Source: Guadua angustifolia (taxonomy: Eukaryota > Streptophyta > Magnoliopsida > Poales > Poaceae). From it: DNA of 64,000 bases. The notes beneath the pieces were generated by a model. The model saw only the letters and a program-made list of their open reading frames with translations. It made no database searches and was not told the origin of the DNA. The stretch lies in assembly GCA_036346375.1 (NCBI GenBank), contig CM070512.1, forward strand, positions 35,386,466 through 35,450,465, in the 5' to 3' direction. Position 1 is the first letter of the stretch. The number at the start of each line of letters is the position of its first letter. The position numbers and the translations under genes are program-made. Shown one piece after another: positions 12,597 to 23,822 of this stretch.

Positions 12597-13930
12597 GCGA
12601 AGACAACAATGATCCACTCCTCCATACTCATGTCTCACATCACGTGTCTCCAACCTCCGAAGACCGTGAGGCTTCTAGTTTAGGAAACTAGTTTAGGCTT
12701 TTGTTACTTCAATTTTTTTTCATTACAAAGTGTAAATAACTCTTTGTTCCTTTGAAATAGGAACCCCTTCTTTCGTCAATGCCACTTCTTTTTGTCGTTG
12801 GTTGTGCTAGTGTAGCATGTACTTTTGTCTTCTTGAGAACACACACACATGCGAGTGACACTTCTAAATATTTCATGTGTTTGCCTTACATGGTTATTTT
12901 TTCATATGAAGTTATTTCATGTGTTTGTAATAGCTTGATAAACTAACCAAGTGAAAAAATTACTTGGTTACTTGGTTGAATTTTTCCCCTGTGATGTTTA
13001 TGAATCGATTAAGATGCTTTAGCTTTTAACTTTAAGATTTAAGATTTCTAGCCCCCGCTCTTGAAACTAGAAAGGCTATGGTGAACAAGAGTGAAGCTGC
13101 AATCTCCCTTGAAGAGAATGGTTTTGTTACACCGACCCTGATCGAGGCGAAGTCGCCTCAACTTGCTGCCCATCAACTTCTCTGGACTTGCCAAGGTAAC
13201 TTAGTTTAGTGTAATTTATGTGTATTATTATCTTTGTATTTACTTGTACACAAGCAAATGCAAGTAGATCGCTCGTGTCTACCTTCTATAGAATTTTTTT
13301 GTTTTGTCATTATGACAAACTCTCCTTTGTTCTTTGTAGGTTTGTGAAACCGGGTTCTACAATATTTGTTGGGCAATATCTGTTCACTGCACGGTGAGAC
13401 TACTTGATTTGGTTGGAGGTAAAGTCTTTGGCATCTTTGCACTTAAACATACTGCATGTTTCATATTTTGTATGGCTCTTAGTAGGATTCGCTTGTTATG
13501 CGCATTTTACGATACCAAAACTCTCATCTAGGTTTACGAAATTAAAGGAGATGATGTGGTTTGTGTCATCAAGAACACTGACTACTGGTAGGGGCCACTT
13601 TTTACATTGCATTGCTCCCAGTTCATATTGACTTGCTCACCTTGTTTGATGAGGACATGGATGTAAGGAATTCCTCCTATACTAGTGATTTATATCTCCT
13701 TGTGTGATTGTTGTTTTGATGTCTTTCCTCTATCTTGCGAACTTTACTTTATATGATGTTACAAGTAAAAAACGAGTTTTTTGCTAAGTTCGAGCCCTTG
13801 CTCTAACTCATCTTAAGAATTTTGAGCATGTGATGTTTTCAGGTTATCAGAAAATGGGGTGCTCTAAACCAGATTGACTTCCTCTCTCTGTCTTATACAA
13901 GACACGCAGAAGATGTTCTACAGGCAAGTA
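12597..13930. other. CACTA region downstream of gene 2, no recognised gene
   Basis: AT-rich sequence follows the end of gene 2. Short exon-like segments on the + strand can be read at about 13045-13195 and 13838-13921, the second encoding VIRKWGALNQIDFLSLSYT before a CAG. I do not recognise the product and see no complete frame. They may be a degenerate further exon or gene of the element, or captured host sequence. The region ends where the terminal-inverted-repeat element begins at 13931. Confidence 0.35.
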
Positions 13931-14280
13931 ACTACAAGAAAAGTGATTTTTAATGATGGTCCAAACTCGTCATCATTAGTCCCGAAATCGTCATTGTAGG
14001 TTTTTTATGATGAATTTATGACGAAATTCAACTTGTCATAAAAAGTACGTCATAGAAAGTTTTCAATGACGAATTGCTTATTTTCGTCATAAAAAATCAA
14101 TTTTTCTGTGACGAATTATATTTTCGTCAACAAAGAGGTCACTTCTATAACGAATATAACCATCATTAATTGTACCCAAAACGTCATGAAAAATATCAAA
14201 TTCGTCATAAAAAAACACTCCGGTCGGCCAAAAATGAGCGTTGACCATTTTATTTATGACGAAATTGTTCATCATAGATT
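13931..14280. repeat. Left subterminal repeat array of the 7.7-kb TIR element
   Basis: After the 18-bp terminal repeat, short motifs such as TTCGTCATAAAA and TATGACGAAATT alternate in both orientations every 20-40 bp to about 14280. The array mirrors that at 21361-21626. Such arrays are usually binding sites for the element's DNA-binding protein in CACTA-type elements; that role is inferred. Confidence 0.65.
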
Positions 14281-14500
14281 ATTGCCACGTGGACATACAT
14301 TTTCGTCATTGAACACTCAAGTGCCACATCAATAGCCAGGGTGTCAGGTGACGTGGCATATGTTGTGACGCAATTGTTTCGTCACAGATGATTGCCACGT
14401 GGACATTCATTTTCGTCATAGAACACTCTAATGCCACATCATCAGCCAGGATGTGTGGTGACGTGGCACGTGTTGTGACACAAATGTTTCGTCACAAGAT
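14281..14500. repeat. Two tandem 110-bp units containing CACGTG
   Basis: Units at 14281-14390 and 14391-14500 begin with ATTGCCACGTGGACAT and each contain a palindromic CACGTG, a GACGTGGCA box and a TTTCGTCACA subterminal motif. They differ at a limited number of positions. The repeat joins the left subterminal array to the non-coding interior of the element. Confidence 0.8.
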
Positions 14501-16698
14501 CACATTTACAGGTATATACATACACACATGCACTAAGAGATTAATAAAAACAAAATCTTTACAACAAAGATACACTTCATTACATACAACCAATTCTAAG
14601 AAGAAACAACAGGAAACCAAGTGTGTGCACTGCTAAACCGACCTGCATCCTCACCTTCCTAGTGCTGCACTCCAATAAGCTATTTCTACAGCTAGCTACC
14701 CAGCTGCCTCTTTTGCCCATACCCTACCTATTCCTTGCCCATTCTATGTGTTGCCTTCACCCCCAAGAAGCAACCAGCTCATCTCTGGCCAGCTGCCAAG
14801 CTGCATGTGTGCCAAGCCTTGCATGCATGCCACCTCCACCCCCCAGCTGTCTTTCTTGGTCTGGGTTCACCTCAACCGACTTTAATAGCTGCCATATAAA
14901 AGCAAACTGATTAGCGTCATTTGCAACCGTACTATTCTTACCACCCTACAGAGTCAACCCCACACACACCTTTGCCTGTCTGTTCTTGAATCAAGGCCAG
15001 GAGTAAGGCGACGTTCAACTGTCCCTTTTCTTCCTCCCCTACTATTTTACTTCTGCATCTTCTTCGCTGCAGCCATAAGGTACCATCCATTAGTTGATGC
15101 AATTTACCTTTTGTTGTTTAAACGAAATAAAAGCTTCTCATTCACATTAATTAGAGCATATATCCACATTACAACTTAAGCTGAGCCTCATTAGCAAGTA
15201 ATAACTACACATGTAAAAAAATCATATGCCTTGGAAATCCAATTACATTACACACATGACTCAGTAGCAGGTAGCAATACATGCATGCTTTCCTAGTTAT
15301 CAGTCAGAGCAAAACTATCCTAGGTAATTTCACAAATAGTCAATGTTTCCAGCTGAATCAAAATTTGAGAGTTATAATTAATAAGAACATGATGTTATAT
15401 TATTAAACCAAGATCCAACAGATAGATGCATTCAAAACAATTCACTCTCTGTTTAAATCATGAATAGGTAATCAGCAATGCAAAGCTTCATTTCTTACAA
15501 GCAAGTGTAAGGATCAATATTTCAGCACGCATATTCAAGAGCCAATTTTTATGCCATAACTATGCAAGGACAGAACTCAATACTACTAACTTCCTTGAGA
15601 ATTCACAATCGCTATGTAATGATGCATCTAATGCAATCAATTGCTATGTACTACACATATTGTTGCTACAACAGTCGGTATACACTTACTATTTTGTATC
15701 CAGGGTTTCCTAGTGCTACGCATATTAGAAATATTAAGTTGATAAACAAAAAACCTTACCATTCACGTGCAATCTACACTGTTATAGGATAGATCATGTG
15801 GTGAATAGTAACTAAGAGGATTCAGTTGGGTTCTGACTCCTGAAGTCCAGTAGCAAATGAGCACCAAGACAGGAGAGAGGAGAGAGAAAGAAAAGAATAA
15901 ATAGAGAGGAATGTGCATATCTAGTTGGAAAAATAAGACAGTAGATAAAATATGCAATTTAATTCAGGTATTTAAAAGAACTGATGGGAAGAAATTGAAT
16001 ATAGCTAACTATACTTCCTGTTATGATTTAACATTTTTGTGTAATAACACCTAGATTTTTACATTTAATGGTAAAACAGGTATTCAACTTTGCGGTTTTA
16101 GCATAATACCACTATCATATTTCCAACTTTTAGGCACCTTTCACCAATATAGTAACATGTCACACCATGAATAATCAAACATAATTTTATCAGAACTAAA
16201 GTTTGGTGCTGCAACTGAAGGGAATTGGAGAGCTCATTGACTAACCCTACAGAGGCAAAAGGGTCATCCCCTAGAAGAGTAGGAAAACTAAATCATCATT
16301 GTCCAAATCGAGTCAAGCCTTGTGCAATGTTTAACAGCCACAAACAAGCAAAAAGTTGGAAGTAGTTGGAAGTGTTCAATAACTTAAGGTCACCGATTAT
16401 TGATCCACAACCTGGAAATAAGAATCTGAAACCCTTTTTTTATTAAGTCAACGTTCTACTGCCACCAAAACTAAATATGAGCTGTGCTTATCATCCAACT
16501 AATTGTTAAATAAGGAACTCTATGAAAAGCAACCAGCCAACCACTAAGATACAATAGTTCATATGCAGAATTCATAGCTCAAGAATGGTATTGGCAACTT
16601 CCGATCACTTTGGAAAGCTTATAAATTCTGAAATTCAGAGTGGATAAGACTTAACATTAGCTGGATTATGTGCGCATAGTTGAATTATGTGTGCATAA
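14501..16698. other. Interior of the 7.7-kb element, no recognised gene
   Basis: No coding region is supported. Low-complexity AT-rich sequence alternates with a more GC-rich stretch at 14640-15080 containing pyrimidine-rich tracts. Because PTB gene exons lie directly to the right on the minus strand, some of this could be PTB intron or 3' sequence, but I cannot identify further PTB exons here. Confidence 0.4.
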
Positions 16699-16780
16699 CT
16701 GATCAGAATTCTGTCCATGAGAGCTCTGGTTAGTGATCAGTTCTTGGTGGGATGAGAATTGCATGTATACATTCCTTCCC
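16699..16780 (-). pseudogene. Captured PTB-type RNA-binding protein exon (downstream exon)
   Basis: The minus strand reads an AG acceptor at 16781-16782, then an exon encoding GRNVYMQFSSHQELITNQSS followed by HGQNSDQ. This is the conserved end of the first RNA-recognition motif and the linker of plant polypyrimidine-tract-binding proteins, which bind pyrimidine tracts in pre-mRNA and control splicing. It belongs with the PTB exons at 19778-20063 but is separated from them by a TPX2-like segment and lacks the exon that should lie between. The 3' limit is approximate because the next bases do not form a clear donor. Confidence 0.75.
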
Positions 16781-17387
16781 CTAAAATGACATAAAAAGTT
16801 GAGCACGCATGCGGAAAGGAGTAATCGCGTACCAAATGGGATATCAAAAGTCAATGAAAGAAGTACGGTTATCTTTTAGGAAAACAAGAATGTAACACAT
16901 AAGCACACTGAATATAAAGAAAGAACAATGCAAAGCCCAAACCCTCTCGGTGGTCATACATAGTTCAACACATAGAGTTAAATTATACAAAACAAATTTC
17001 TTCATGCATATATCAAGATCTCAAGTCTCAACATCGTCATTCGTCCCCATAGCATTCAGATCTTCAATTACTAAACAAAAACTGTTTTCATCACCAAGTA
17101 TGCATATCTATCTAATAAATGTATGGAATTTTTTCAAACTCCGGACTGGCTGTGAAGATTAGCAGTCACCATATGCAGTCTTTTTTCTTTTGCATTTTTA
17201 AGTAACCATCCCAATGTTAAATTATGCAAGTATGGGCAATATTTTGTTGATAATTAATGGACTTCCACATCATTCTCTTTACTTTAAGGCAATCAACTTC
17301 AATACAGATTCAGTTGCCCAAAAAAGAATGTGAAAGCAATCTACATTGCTACATAGCAACAGAAATGGGGAAAGCCGTACTACTAAC

Positions 17388-19311
17388 ATGAGAAAGTGAT
17401 CTGTTGTGGGGGATGCCCAACTCTCTATCTCTGGTCCCTGACTCGAACTTCTTAACCATTTCTGCTGTCGAAATATATGGGTTCACTTCCTGAAAAATGA
17501 CACAAAATTGCTATAAGTAACAAGTTCAAACACGCGCACGCGCGTTGCACTTGCATTTCATCTCTTCCCACAAAACATAAAATGAAATGTATCATTAGAG
17601 TCAGTAGAGGATTTTTAGCATCTACCTTCAGAGAGTGTAGTGCATCGTCATGGTGCTTCCTCATTGAATTCAGGGTCATCTCAGTGCTTCCTGCTAAACC
17701 ACCTCTTCCCTTGTGTGGAAGCACCCTGGTCTTCACATACAGTATCTGACCACAACAGCAACACAACATTCCTCTCGTCAATCTTACAAGTACAACATCA
17801 CAATAACATGAATTATAAGTTCCATCATTAGTCTCATTCCAGTACCTGTCTTGTCCTTCCGTCGTCTAGCTTCTGCCTCTTCACAGCTTGATTTTCTTGC
17901 GCAATGTCATTGGCAGCAGTAACTGCCTTTCCAACCACCACATCACGGCACCCCCTATAAAACCAACAATCCAGACGTCATAAAGAAAATCATCTCAAGG
18001 TCAGAGAACAATTTTTATGGGTGAGTGCATGTCTCTTTTACTTGATCACACTCCTCTTGACACTCATCGAGGACTGCTTCAGAGCAGATGGTTGCACGAT
18101 CTTTGAACCAGTAACAGCGGCAAGACCTTCCTTGGACGCGTTCACCTGCTTGGGAGTGCACGCTTCTGTCTTCACTATCGACTTGGAACAGGTAGGAACC
18201 ACAGTGATAGCTTTCACAGGAGAAGGCCTCTGCATCTTGGGCGTGCTAGACACACCATCTGCTGCTGAAGACACGACAATGTCAATGTTAGAATTCAGAA
18301 ATCACAATTCCCCACCAGTATTGATCGAAGAACATAGTTAGCAACCGACATTTTGCAACCGTGTCTTTCGACGTGGGGAACTCGAAAGACTTTGGTGACT
18401 CCTCCTCCTCCTCTGCCAGTGGCGACTCCAACATTGCATCAGGACATGCACCCGCACTGGCCAAAACAGCCAAGGCAGTCATTCATATGCCAAATACGGA
18501 GCAAGAAATAGAATGAAATGACGCAACATATTGGGGTCCAAAGAGGCAACCTTTCTTCGTGCTGCTGGTTACCGGCATCGGCACAATTCCCACTGGGATT
18601 ATTGGCTTCAGGGACCTGAAGGATTCAGAATGTGAGCTCCAAGAAACTAAACCCAAGAATTGAGGAGGGAACCCAGGAGATCAGCAAATAATCACATACA
18701 AATCCGAATGAACCGTATTTCTTCTCCTGCGCATTCCTGAACAGCCAGAAGTGACCACACAAAGGAAAAAAATTAACTTCCAATCACAACGAATCCTGGA
18801 TAAAATTGTAGAAAGAGAAGTCTCCAGCGCTTACCCGTCAACACCCTCCTCGTGATTAGTGATGCCCCCCCGCTGCCTCCTCTTGTTCGTCACAAATTCA
18901 CGGATCGCGATATTTAGGACGGGGGAAGGAACCAAATTCAGGACAGATTCCGAGAAATTCCTTGATTTTCTTCTTACATTGGGGACCGTCTCCGCGTCCA
19001 CTAAGCCGCAGATGATGCCGATCTTGACCTCCGTCCTCGACTCCTTGATCCTCGGCGCAAACGCTGCAGGCAGGAACATAAAAACTTCACTTCGGGGTGA
19101 ATTTCTGGAAGAATCAGGGGAGGGGGTTGCGCGTCGCGTGGGCGTGGCTGACGATGGCCTCGAACCAGTGCTCGGCGTCGCGGACCTCGTCCTCCGTCTC
19201 GTCGTTGATGAAGTCGAAGTACTTGGGCGCGCAGAACTCGTACGCCTCTTCCACCTAGAACTGCGCCGCCGCTGCCGGGCCTGAGGAGGGGTTCGTGTCC
19301 GGTGGTGCCAT
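17388..19311 (-). pseudogene. Captured 5' part of a TPX2-like (spindle assembly) gene
   Basis: TPX2 family proteins bind microtubules and activate Aurora kinase at the spindle. Minus-strand exons in order: 19311 down to about 19130 (ATG at 19311, then YEFCAPKYFDFINDETEDE and AEHWFEA, the family N-terminus); about 19066-18990 (AFAPRIKESRTEVKIGIICG); 18617-18552; 18482-18362; about 18265-18020; about 17955-17845 (DIAQENQAVKRQKLDDGRTR); about 17760-17640; and about 17492-17388 (EVNPYISTAEMVKKFESGTR then PHNRSLSH). Splice sites are mostly recognisable. A TAG at 19257-19255 interrupts exon 1 eighteen codons after the ATG. Nothing corresponding to the C-terminal TPX2 domain is present, so this is a truncated gene fragment carried in the 7.7-kb element. 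The resemblance to TPX2 is from recall of the family; a paralogue is possible. Confidence 0.75.
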
Positions 19312-19439
19312 GGACGCGGGGAATTCTAGGGCTTGCGTGCGAGTTAGGCTCTCCTAGGGTTTCAAACTCCGGACGCAGACGTAGTTTGGGCTTGCGCGCG
19401 AGTGGGCCGCGGACGCAGTTTGGGCCTTGCCTTGTGATT

Positions 19440-19672
19440 ACATCTGGGTACCCTAATTTTGAGAATTATCCGGATACCCGAATCCAACTCGTACCCGCTG
19501 GGTATTGCCGATTCCGTACCCGATCTGAACCCGAACCTAACCTACGCGGGTACTACCTGTACCCATACCCGTACCCGGCGGGTAGTGTAAAATAGCTTTT
19601 CATTAGTGTACTTTTGCATCTGAGTACGGGTATGGATCGGGTTATACCCGACCCGTTTACACCCCTAATCTG
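19440..19672. repeat. Short TACCCG-rich repeat, probable hAT-type non-autonomous element
   Basis: The segment is built of TACCCG/CGGGTA words in both orientations. On the minus strand it starts TAGGGGTGTAAACGGGTCGG, a pattern typical of small plant hAT-related repeats. It lies between the TPX2-like exon 1 and PTB exon 2, so it may mark the junction between the two captured fragments. No target duplication was established. Confidence 0.45.
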
Positions 19673-19777
19673 GAGAAGAGCCTGCACCACAAAAACGACC
19701 ATAACACAACAATATCAACACTACACCTGCTTAATGGCTAAAAAACACACCGGTCAACAACAAAGAAAAGAACCCAC

Positions 19778-20063
19778 CTGATTCTTGGCACGCAGCTTGA
19801 CGATCTTGTAGACCGTCCTGAACGGCTACAACAGTTGAAGCAGATCAGCCTGCATCAACAACAATACGATGAGTGAATAGCCAGAAAAGCTCAAATCTTT
19901 CTACTGGAAATCAAGCCATTCGATAAAAAAATAAATCATCCCAGACAAATCACAAAATCGAAAAAGAAAAGATTCAATATTTCCATCTTTCAACACAACT
20001 TCTCACCTCGGCGATCTCGTGCCCGACGTTCCGGATGTGTATCACCTTCGACGGCTCCGCCAT
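19778..20063 (-). pseudogene. Captured PTB-type RNA-binding protein gene, exons 1 and 2
   Basis: Exon 1 (20063-20007) starts with ATG and encodes MAEPSKVIHIRNVGHEIAE, the N-terminus of plant polypyrimidine-tract-binding protein homologues with the first strand of RRM1, followed by a GTGAGA donor. Exon 2 (19849-19778) follows a GATGCAG acceptor and encodes ADLLQLL, a stop, then PFRTVYKIVKLRAKNQ before a GTGGGT donor. The TAG at 19828-19826 replaces a codon expected to be Gln, so the copy is dead. GC-rich leader sequence upstream to about 20330 resembles a host 5' UTR, so capture probably included the 5' end of the gene. Confidence 0.8.
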
Positions 20064-21360
20064 CCTCCCGCATTGAACCATAGGCAGCAGGCAATCACCA
20101 CGGAATTCCCTATATAAAGCAGCCGAATTAATCAAATAAGCGGAAAGAAGCGAATCGAGGAGAGATCTAGAGCCAAAGCTCCAATCTTGGGACAAGAAAC
20201 ATTACCTTCCTTGAGGGTTTTAGCAGGAGGGAGATCTAGGGTTTTGCCCGCGGCTGTGAGAGAGAGGGAGGGGAGAAGAAATAGGGAGCCGGGGTAGGAG
20301 AGGGGAGGGGAGTGGCCTGGGGTTCTATTTTGGATTCTCCCGGAAAAGGTTAGCAACGCATCCCTATCCTGAGGCAAGCGACTCTTGTTTCAAGCCGACC
20401 GTGGACGTGGGCATCACGCCGGTTCGGGCAACAGCCGCCGCATAGGGACTGATCGCAATATATCTTTATATCATCTTTAGATAGTATTAAAAATAATTTA
20501 TATAATAAATTATCTATATAGTTATCTATAATAGTTTCTTATTTAATTAAAAGACTGTCTATACAATGGCACATAAAATAAAAAATTATCTATAAAATTG
20601 TTTGTTAAATAATAGACAACTGTTTTCTCTTTCTTGCATATCACCTAAAATCTTACGTGATATAGTTTTACAGACAACTGACTTGTACTATTGTACATGC
20701 TGCTAGCATAATAAAACTATCTCAACTTACTATTAACATATACACATTAGTTTTATTCTGCATGAAAGAATGACAAAAGAGAAGTGAGAAGAGAACTGAC
20801 TTTTATTTAGTAACTAATATTGCATAGGAAGATAGGTGCTATCATCGGCTAAAAACCGATGTTAGAGCTGGCACGAGCAATTGTTAATATTGAAGTTAGT
20901 GTTTTGCCAACAACCAGAAAGATGAAGTTAATATTGAATGCCTAAATTAAATGCTTTAATGTTTCTCTAGAGACAACATGCATTTAAAGATAATTATTGT
21001 ATAAGTCAACTTTATTGCTGATAGTTATTGTACAAGCCAATTTTATTATTTACTCTAAATGATATGAATGTGAGTGGAATAAGTAGTGACCTTTGTTGTT
21101 GTACTTTCTCTTACACGCGAGTGCTTAGAGATAATATAGCTATATCATCAAAAGCAGATTACGGACATCGTATAGAAGGATTCCAATGAAGCCTTGCACT
21201 ACATCACATGCATCTACCAACCAATCTAGACCTGAACCCTAATCAGCTGACCATGAAAGGACATAAGCAAGAATTGATAATGTGTAAGGTGTAACCCACA
21301 TATAGGCCCACAAGGCCACCTCGGACAGGGGGCCCTCTAGATATGGCCTCTCGATAGACC
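20064..21360. other. Captured PTB leader, then AT-rich filler of the 7.7-kb element
   Basis: From 20064 to about 20400 the minus strand looks like a 5' UTR/leader (pyrimidine-rich, with AAAACCCTCAAGGAAGGTAA near 20205-20224). From about 20450 to 21360 the sequence is AT-rich with many ATCTATA/TATAGAT words and no coding features. Confidence 0.4.
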
Positions 21361-21626
21361 ATGCCTCTGTGACGAAAAAGCATATCATCACAATACAGAC
21401 ATATATTTGACGTCAGTTCAAGACAAACAACCATTCATTTTCTATGACGATTTGTATTATGGTTTCACGACGAAATTTTATGTTTCGTCACAAAAGTACA
21501 TGGGGCGACGGTGCCTCATACAATTAATGACGAATATAAACAAGTCGTCACAGAAAATAGGTTTTCCATGACAAAAGTTGACAACGTCACGATGTTTTCG
21601 TCACAGATAATCACTTTTCTTGTAGT
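21361..21626. repeat. Right subterminal array and terminal repeat of the 7.7-kb TIR element
   Basis: TTCGTCACAGA, TATGACGA and ACGACGAAATTT words recur in both orientations, ending with AATCACTTTTCTTGTAGT at 21609-21626, the inverse of the left terminus. Motif content matches 13960-14280, confirming that both ends belong to one element. Confidence 0.65.
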
Positions 21627-23040
21627 TACATTATGGATGCATTTTGAGTTTCTTCAAACTTCCTTTTTGGGTGTTTTGCTACAAATATTGCATTGCTATA
21701 TTCGAATATAGTACCACTTGTTTCTTTGCATTTTGTACTTGGGAAGAAAGTTGTCAACGATGCTAGTATTTTTCTGCATGCAGCACCGGGAGTTCCTCTC
21801 GGTTGGGTGATCTCGGTCAAACCTAGATTTTTGCCAAAATTGAGAATGTGGTATTTCAATATACCCTTTTAACATTTCGAGCAATTTTCAATTTGTTTTT
21901 CTAGCGATTTTCTCCAAATCGATATTGTTAACCCCGATCGCTAGTGTGAAAAATTCAAGCTCTTTTGCATCTGTGTGCATATTTTCTTGGTAGGAACCTC
22001 ACAAATCCATACTTCCAGCTTCCCATGGGAAAGTTTTAGTGATTACGAATCTTAATTATTTTTCAACTTTGTTCAAAGATGCTTAACACATTAAGTCTGC
22101 TATGGGCATCAATCTTGATTCCGCACCAAGTTGAAACCATTTCATTATAATCTACAACTTTAAATGGGCAACCACATCTCCGATAGGTTCCTGACCATTC
22201 CCAAGGCACATATGCCTTGTATAATTTAAAGAACTTGCATCCTATGAGAATTCTTGGTAAGTCGTTTGTCAAACTGTTATGTAACACAAAACCACTTGTA
22301 ATCGGGTGTTGTTCTTTTGTTTTAGCTTACTTCTCTATAGATGGCTTCCCAACTGTCTTGTTGTTTCTTCATATTCTTGAAGATCCTATATGTCGTTAGC
22401 TCGTATTTGGCTATTCGACACATTTTTGGTGCCATATTGCTTACACAGTAGTCCATGTGTACTTCCATATTTCTTCTTCTATCGCCTTGCAAGTTATCTT
22501 TGTGATGGCAATACTTTATCCATTGGTGCGAGAAGCACTTTCCATAGTAATCCTTGCTTTTGTCATTTGACAACTTCTAAGACTTCGCAATAGTTGAATG
22601 TTTTTCGCCTATTCGGACATGTTCTCTTTGTACAATGGGCACAATAAACTCTAGACATGAAAATCCATGTGATAGTAGCGATTCCTACTTACTTAGACCG
22701 AGTTGCACCATGTTAGGAGATCCTCACATATTTCAAAGTTTTCACTTGCCATGGTGGATTTATGTGGCGTAAAGAAAAAATGGGAATAAGCTCAGATGTT
22801 TCATGTTATGTATCTTATCCCCATGTTTTCTTAGTTGCTCACTTTGTGCACATGCCCCCTCGAGCATGACTTTTGAGACGAAGAAATTTTCCTCCTTCTA
22901 ATGTTACATTTTCTCGTATTCATATTATGGACGAATGAATAATTCTTGTATCATGCACTATTGTGCGTGATTATTTTTACATGAGAGGGCATGGCTAGCA
23001 TCGCCGAGGCTAGCCACAAATGCCGATTTTTTATTTTTAG
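21627..23040. other. CACTA remainder between the TIR element and the right terminus, no recognised gene
   Basis: Minus-strand open segments at 22063-22287 and 22322-22573 have a protein-like composition (for example TYRRCGCPFKVVDYNEMV and CRIAKYELTTYRIF) but contain frameshifts and no family I can name. They might be remnants of a Cys-rich DNA-binding domain of a transposase-derived protein. Otherwise the stretch is AT-rich non-coding sequence. Confidence 0.3.
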
Positions 23041-23347
23041 TGTGTCGGACTATCAGTGACGGTTCTAGCCAAAAACCGCCACTGATAGTGATAGTCTGTG
23101 GCAGTTTTTGGTTAGAACCGTCACTGATAACCAAATATCGATGACGGTTCTATCTAAAACCGCCATCGATATTTGGTTATCGCGATGGCGGTTCTAACAA
23201 AAACCGCCACAAATAATGTTATCTGTGGCGGTTCTAGAACTGTCACTGATAATCCTCAAGTATCAGTGGCACTAAATCTGTAGCGGTTCAAAAACCGTCA
23301 CTGATGGCAGTTATGAACCGCCATTGATGACCTTTTTCAAGGTAGTG
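23041..23347. repeat. Right subterminal repeats and terminus (GTAGTG) of the CACTA fragment
   Basis: About ten alternating copies of motifs such as TATCAGTGACGGTTCTAG and AACCGCCACTGAT cover 23045-23330, many as inverted pairs able to form hairpins. The sequence then ends AAGGTAGTG at 23347, the complement of a CACTACCTT start. The three bases outside are ACA; the matching left flank is not in the window. Confidence 0.8.
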
Positions 23348-23822
23348 ACACTGCAGGTGCAGAGGTCATGCTTGAGTTAGTAGAGGAAAAAGAAGGGCTC
23401 ATGGTAGAAACAAGAGAAGGATTCATCATCTCAACAATGATTCTAATACCATATAAAATTAGATGGTTTGCTGACACACCCTCAATGAAGTACTTGCCAC
23501 AAAAGAAGATGAAGCTCCATTGCTTTGGACGGAGACCCAATTCATTTGAGGACATGAGTTGGCATGTGGAAATAAGCCACATGCTCATTTACATCGTCTT
23601 AAAAGTGATTAGATTCTTCTGTTTTCAATAAGCTTTTTTAGCGGTATCTGCACACACTTTTAAGAAACCTAAAGAAATAAAAATGCAATTGTAAAAGGTA
23701 AACAAGAACATTGAATACGAATGACATTATATGCCATCTTCTAAGAGAGAGAGAAAGATATTACAGGAGTGGCCAGTGGATTATCGACCTATGCAAATCA
23801 GGCTAGCTAACGGGCTCGCGAG
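23348..23822. other. Flank of the CACTA terminus, containing copy 1 of a duplicated segment
   Basis: An open frame at 23368-23631 spans much of it but has no recognisable family and runs into the duplicated segment at 23478. I regard it as chance coding potential or an old remnant. The last eight bases (CTCGCGAG) are the left target duplication of the hAT remnant. Confidence 0.4.
23478..23760 (+). repeat. Duplicated segment, copy 1 (uninterrupted)
   Basis: The sequence from GCACACCCTCAATGAAGTACTTGCC to the GAGAGAGA run matches 26520-26623 joined to 27500-27660. It includes GCTCCATTGCTTTGGACGGA, TTTTAAGAAACC and AACATTGAATACGAATG blocks. It supplies the empty site for the Helitron-like insertion in copy 2. 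A GGTCAAATC-type tail seen after copy 2 is also found at 26205-26245, beyond the hAT remnant, so the original duplicated unit probably extended to there. Confidence 0.75.

Larger units (their letters stand above)
13931..21626 (-). mobile_element. 7.7-kb non-autonomous TIR element carrying TPX2-like and PTB gene exons
   Basis: The ends are perfect inverted repeats of 18 bp, ACTACAAGAAAAGTGATT at 13931-13948 and its complement at 21609-21626. Internal to each end are several hundred bases of clustered TGACGAA/TTCGTCA motifs (13960-14300 and 21365-21610), the layout of CACTA subterminal arrays. ACTACAAGAAAA matches CACTACAAGAAA ends of grass CACTA elements except that the leading C is A on both sides. 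The flanking bases give TA on each side and no convincing 3-bp duplication, so the superfamily is not settled. No transposase is seen. The interior holds minus-strand exons of two host genes (16699-20063) plus a short hAT-like repeat. It disrupts the CACTA fragment at 2913-23347. Confidence 0.65.
2913..23347 (+). mobile_element. Right half of a degenerate CACTA (En/Spm) element, interrupted by two later insertions
   Basis: The right terminus is clear: at 23333-23347 the sequence reads CCTTTTTCAAGGTAGTG, whose reverse complement starts CACTACCTTG. The preceding 300 bp are tandem and inverted copies of an ATCAGTGACGGTT/AACCGCCACTGAT motif. Versions of this motif (ACCGTCACAGAT, ACCGCCACAGAT) reappear at 3286-3415 ahead of a second-gene region (9724-12596) homologous to gene 2 of the CACTA element at 48865-63317. 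The left half, with the main transposase, is not in the window. The insertions at 5800-9444 and 13931-21626 are not part of the original element. 9445-9723 looks like the end of the leader intron ahead of gene 2. Confidence 0.65.

Noticed and set aside
14087..14335. Opposite-strand frames near the left end of the 7.7-kb element
   Set aside because: They are generated by alternating TTCGTCA/TGACGAA subterminal motifs.
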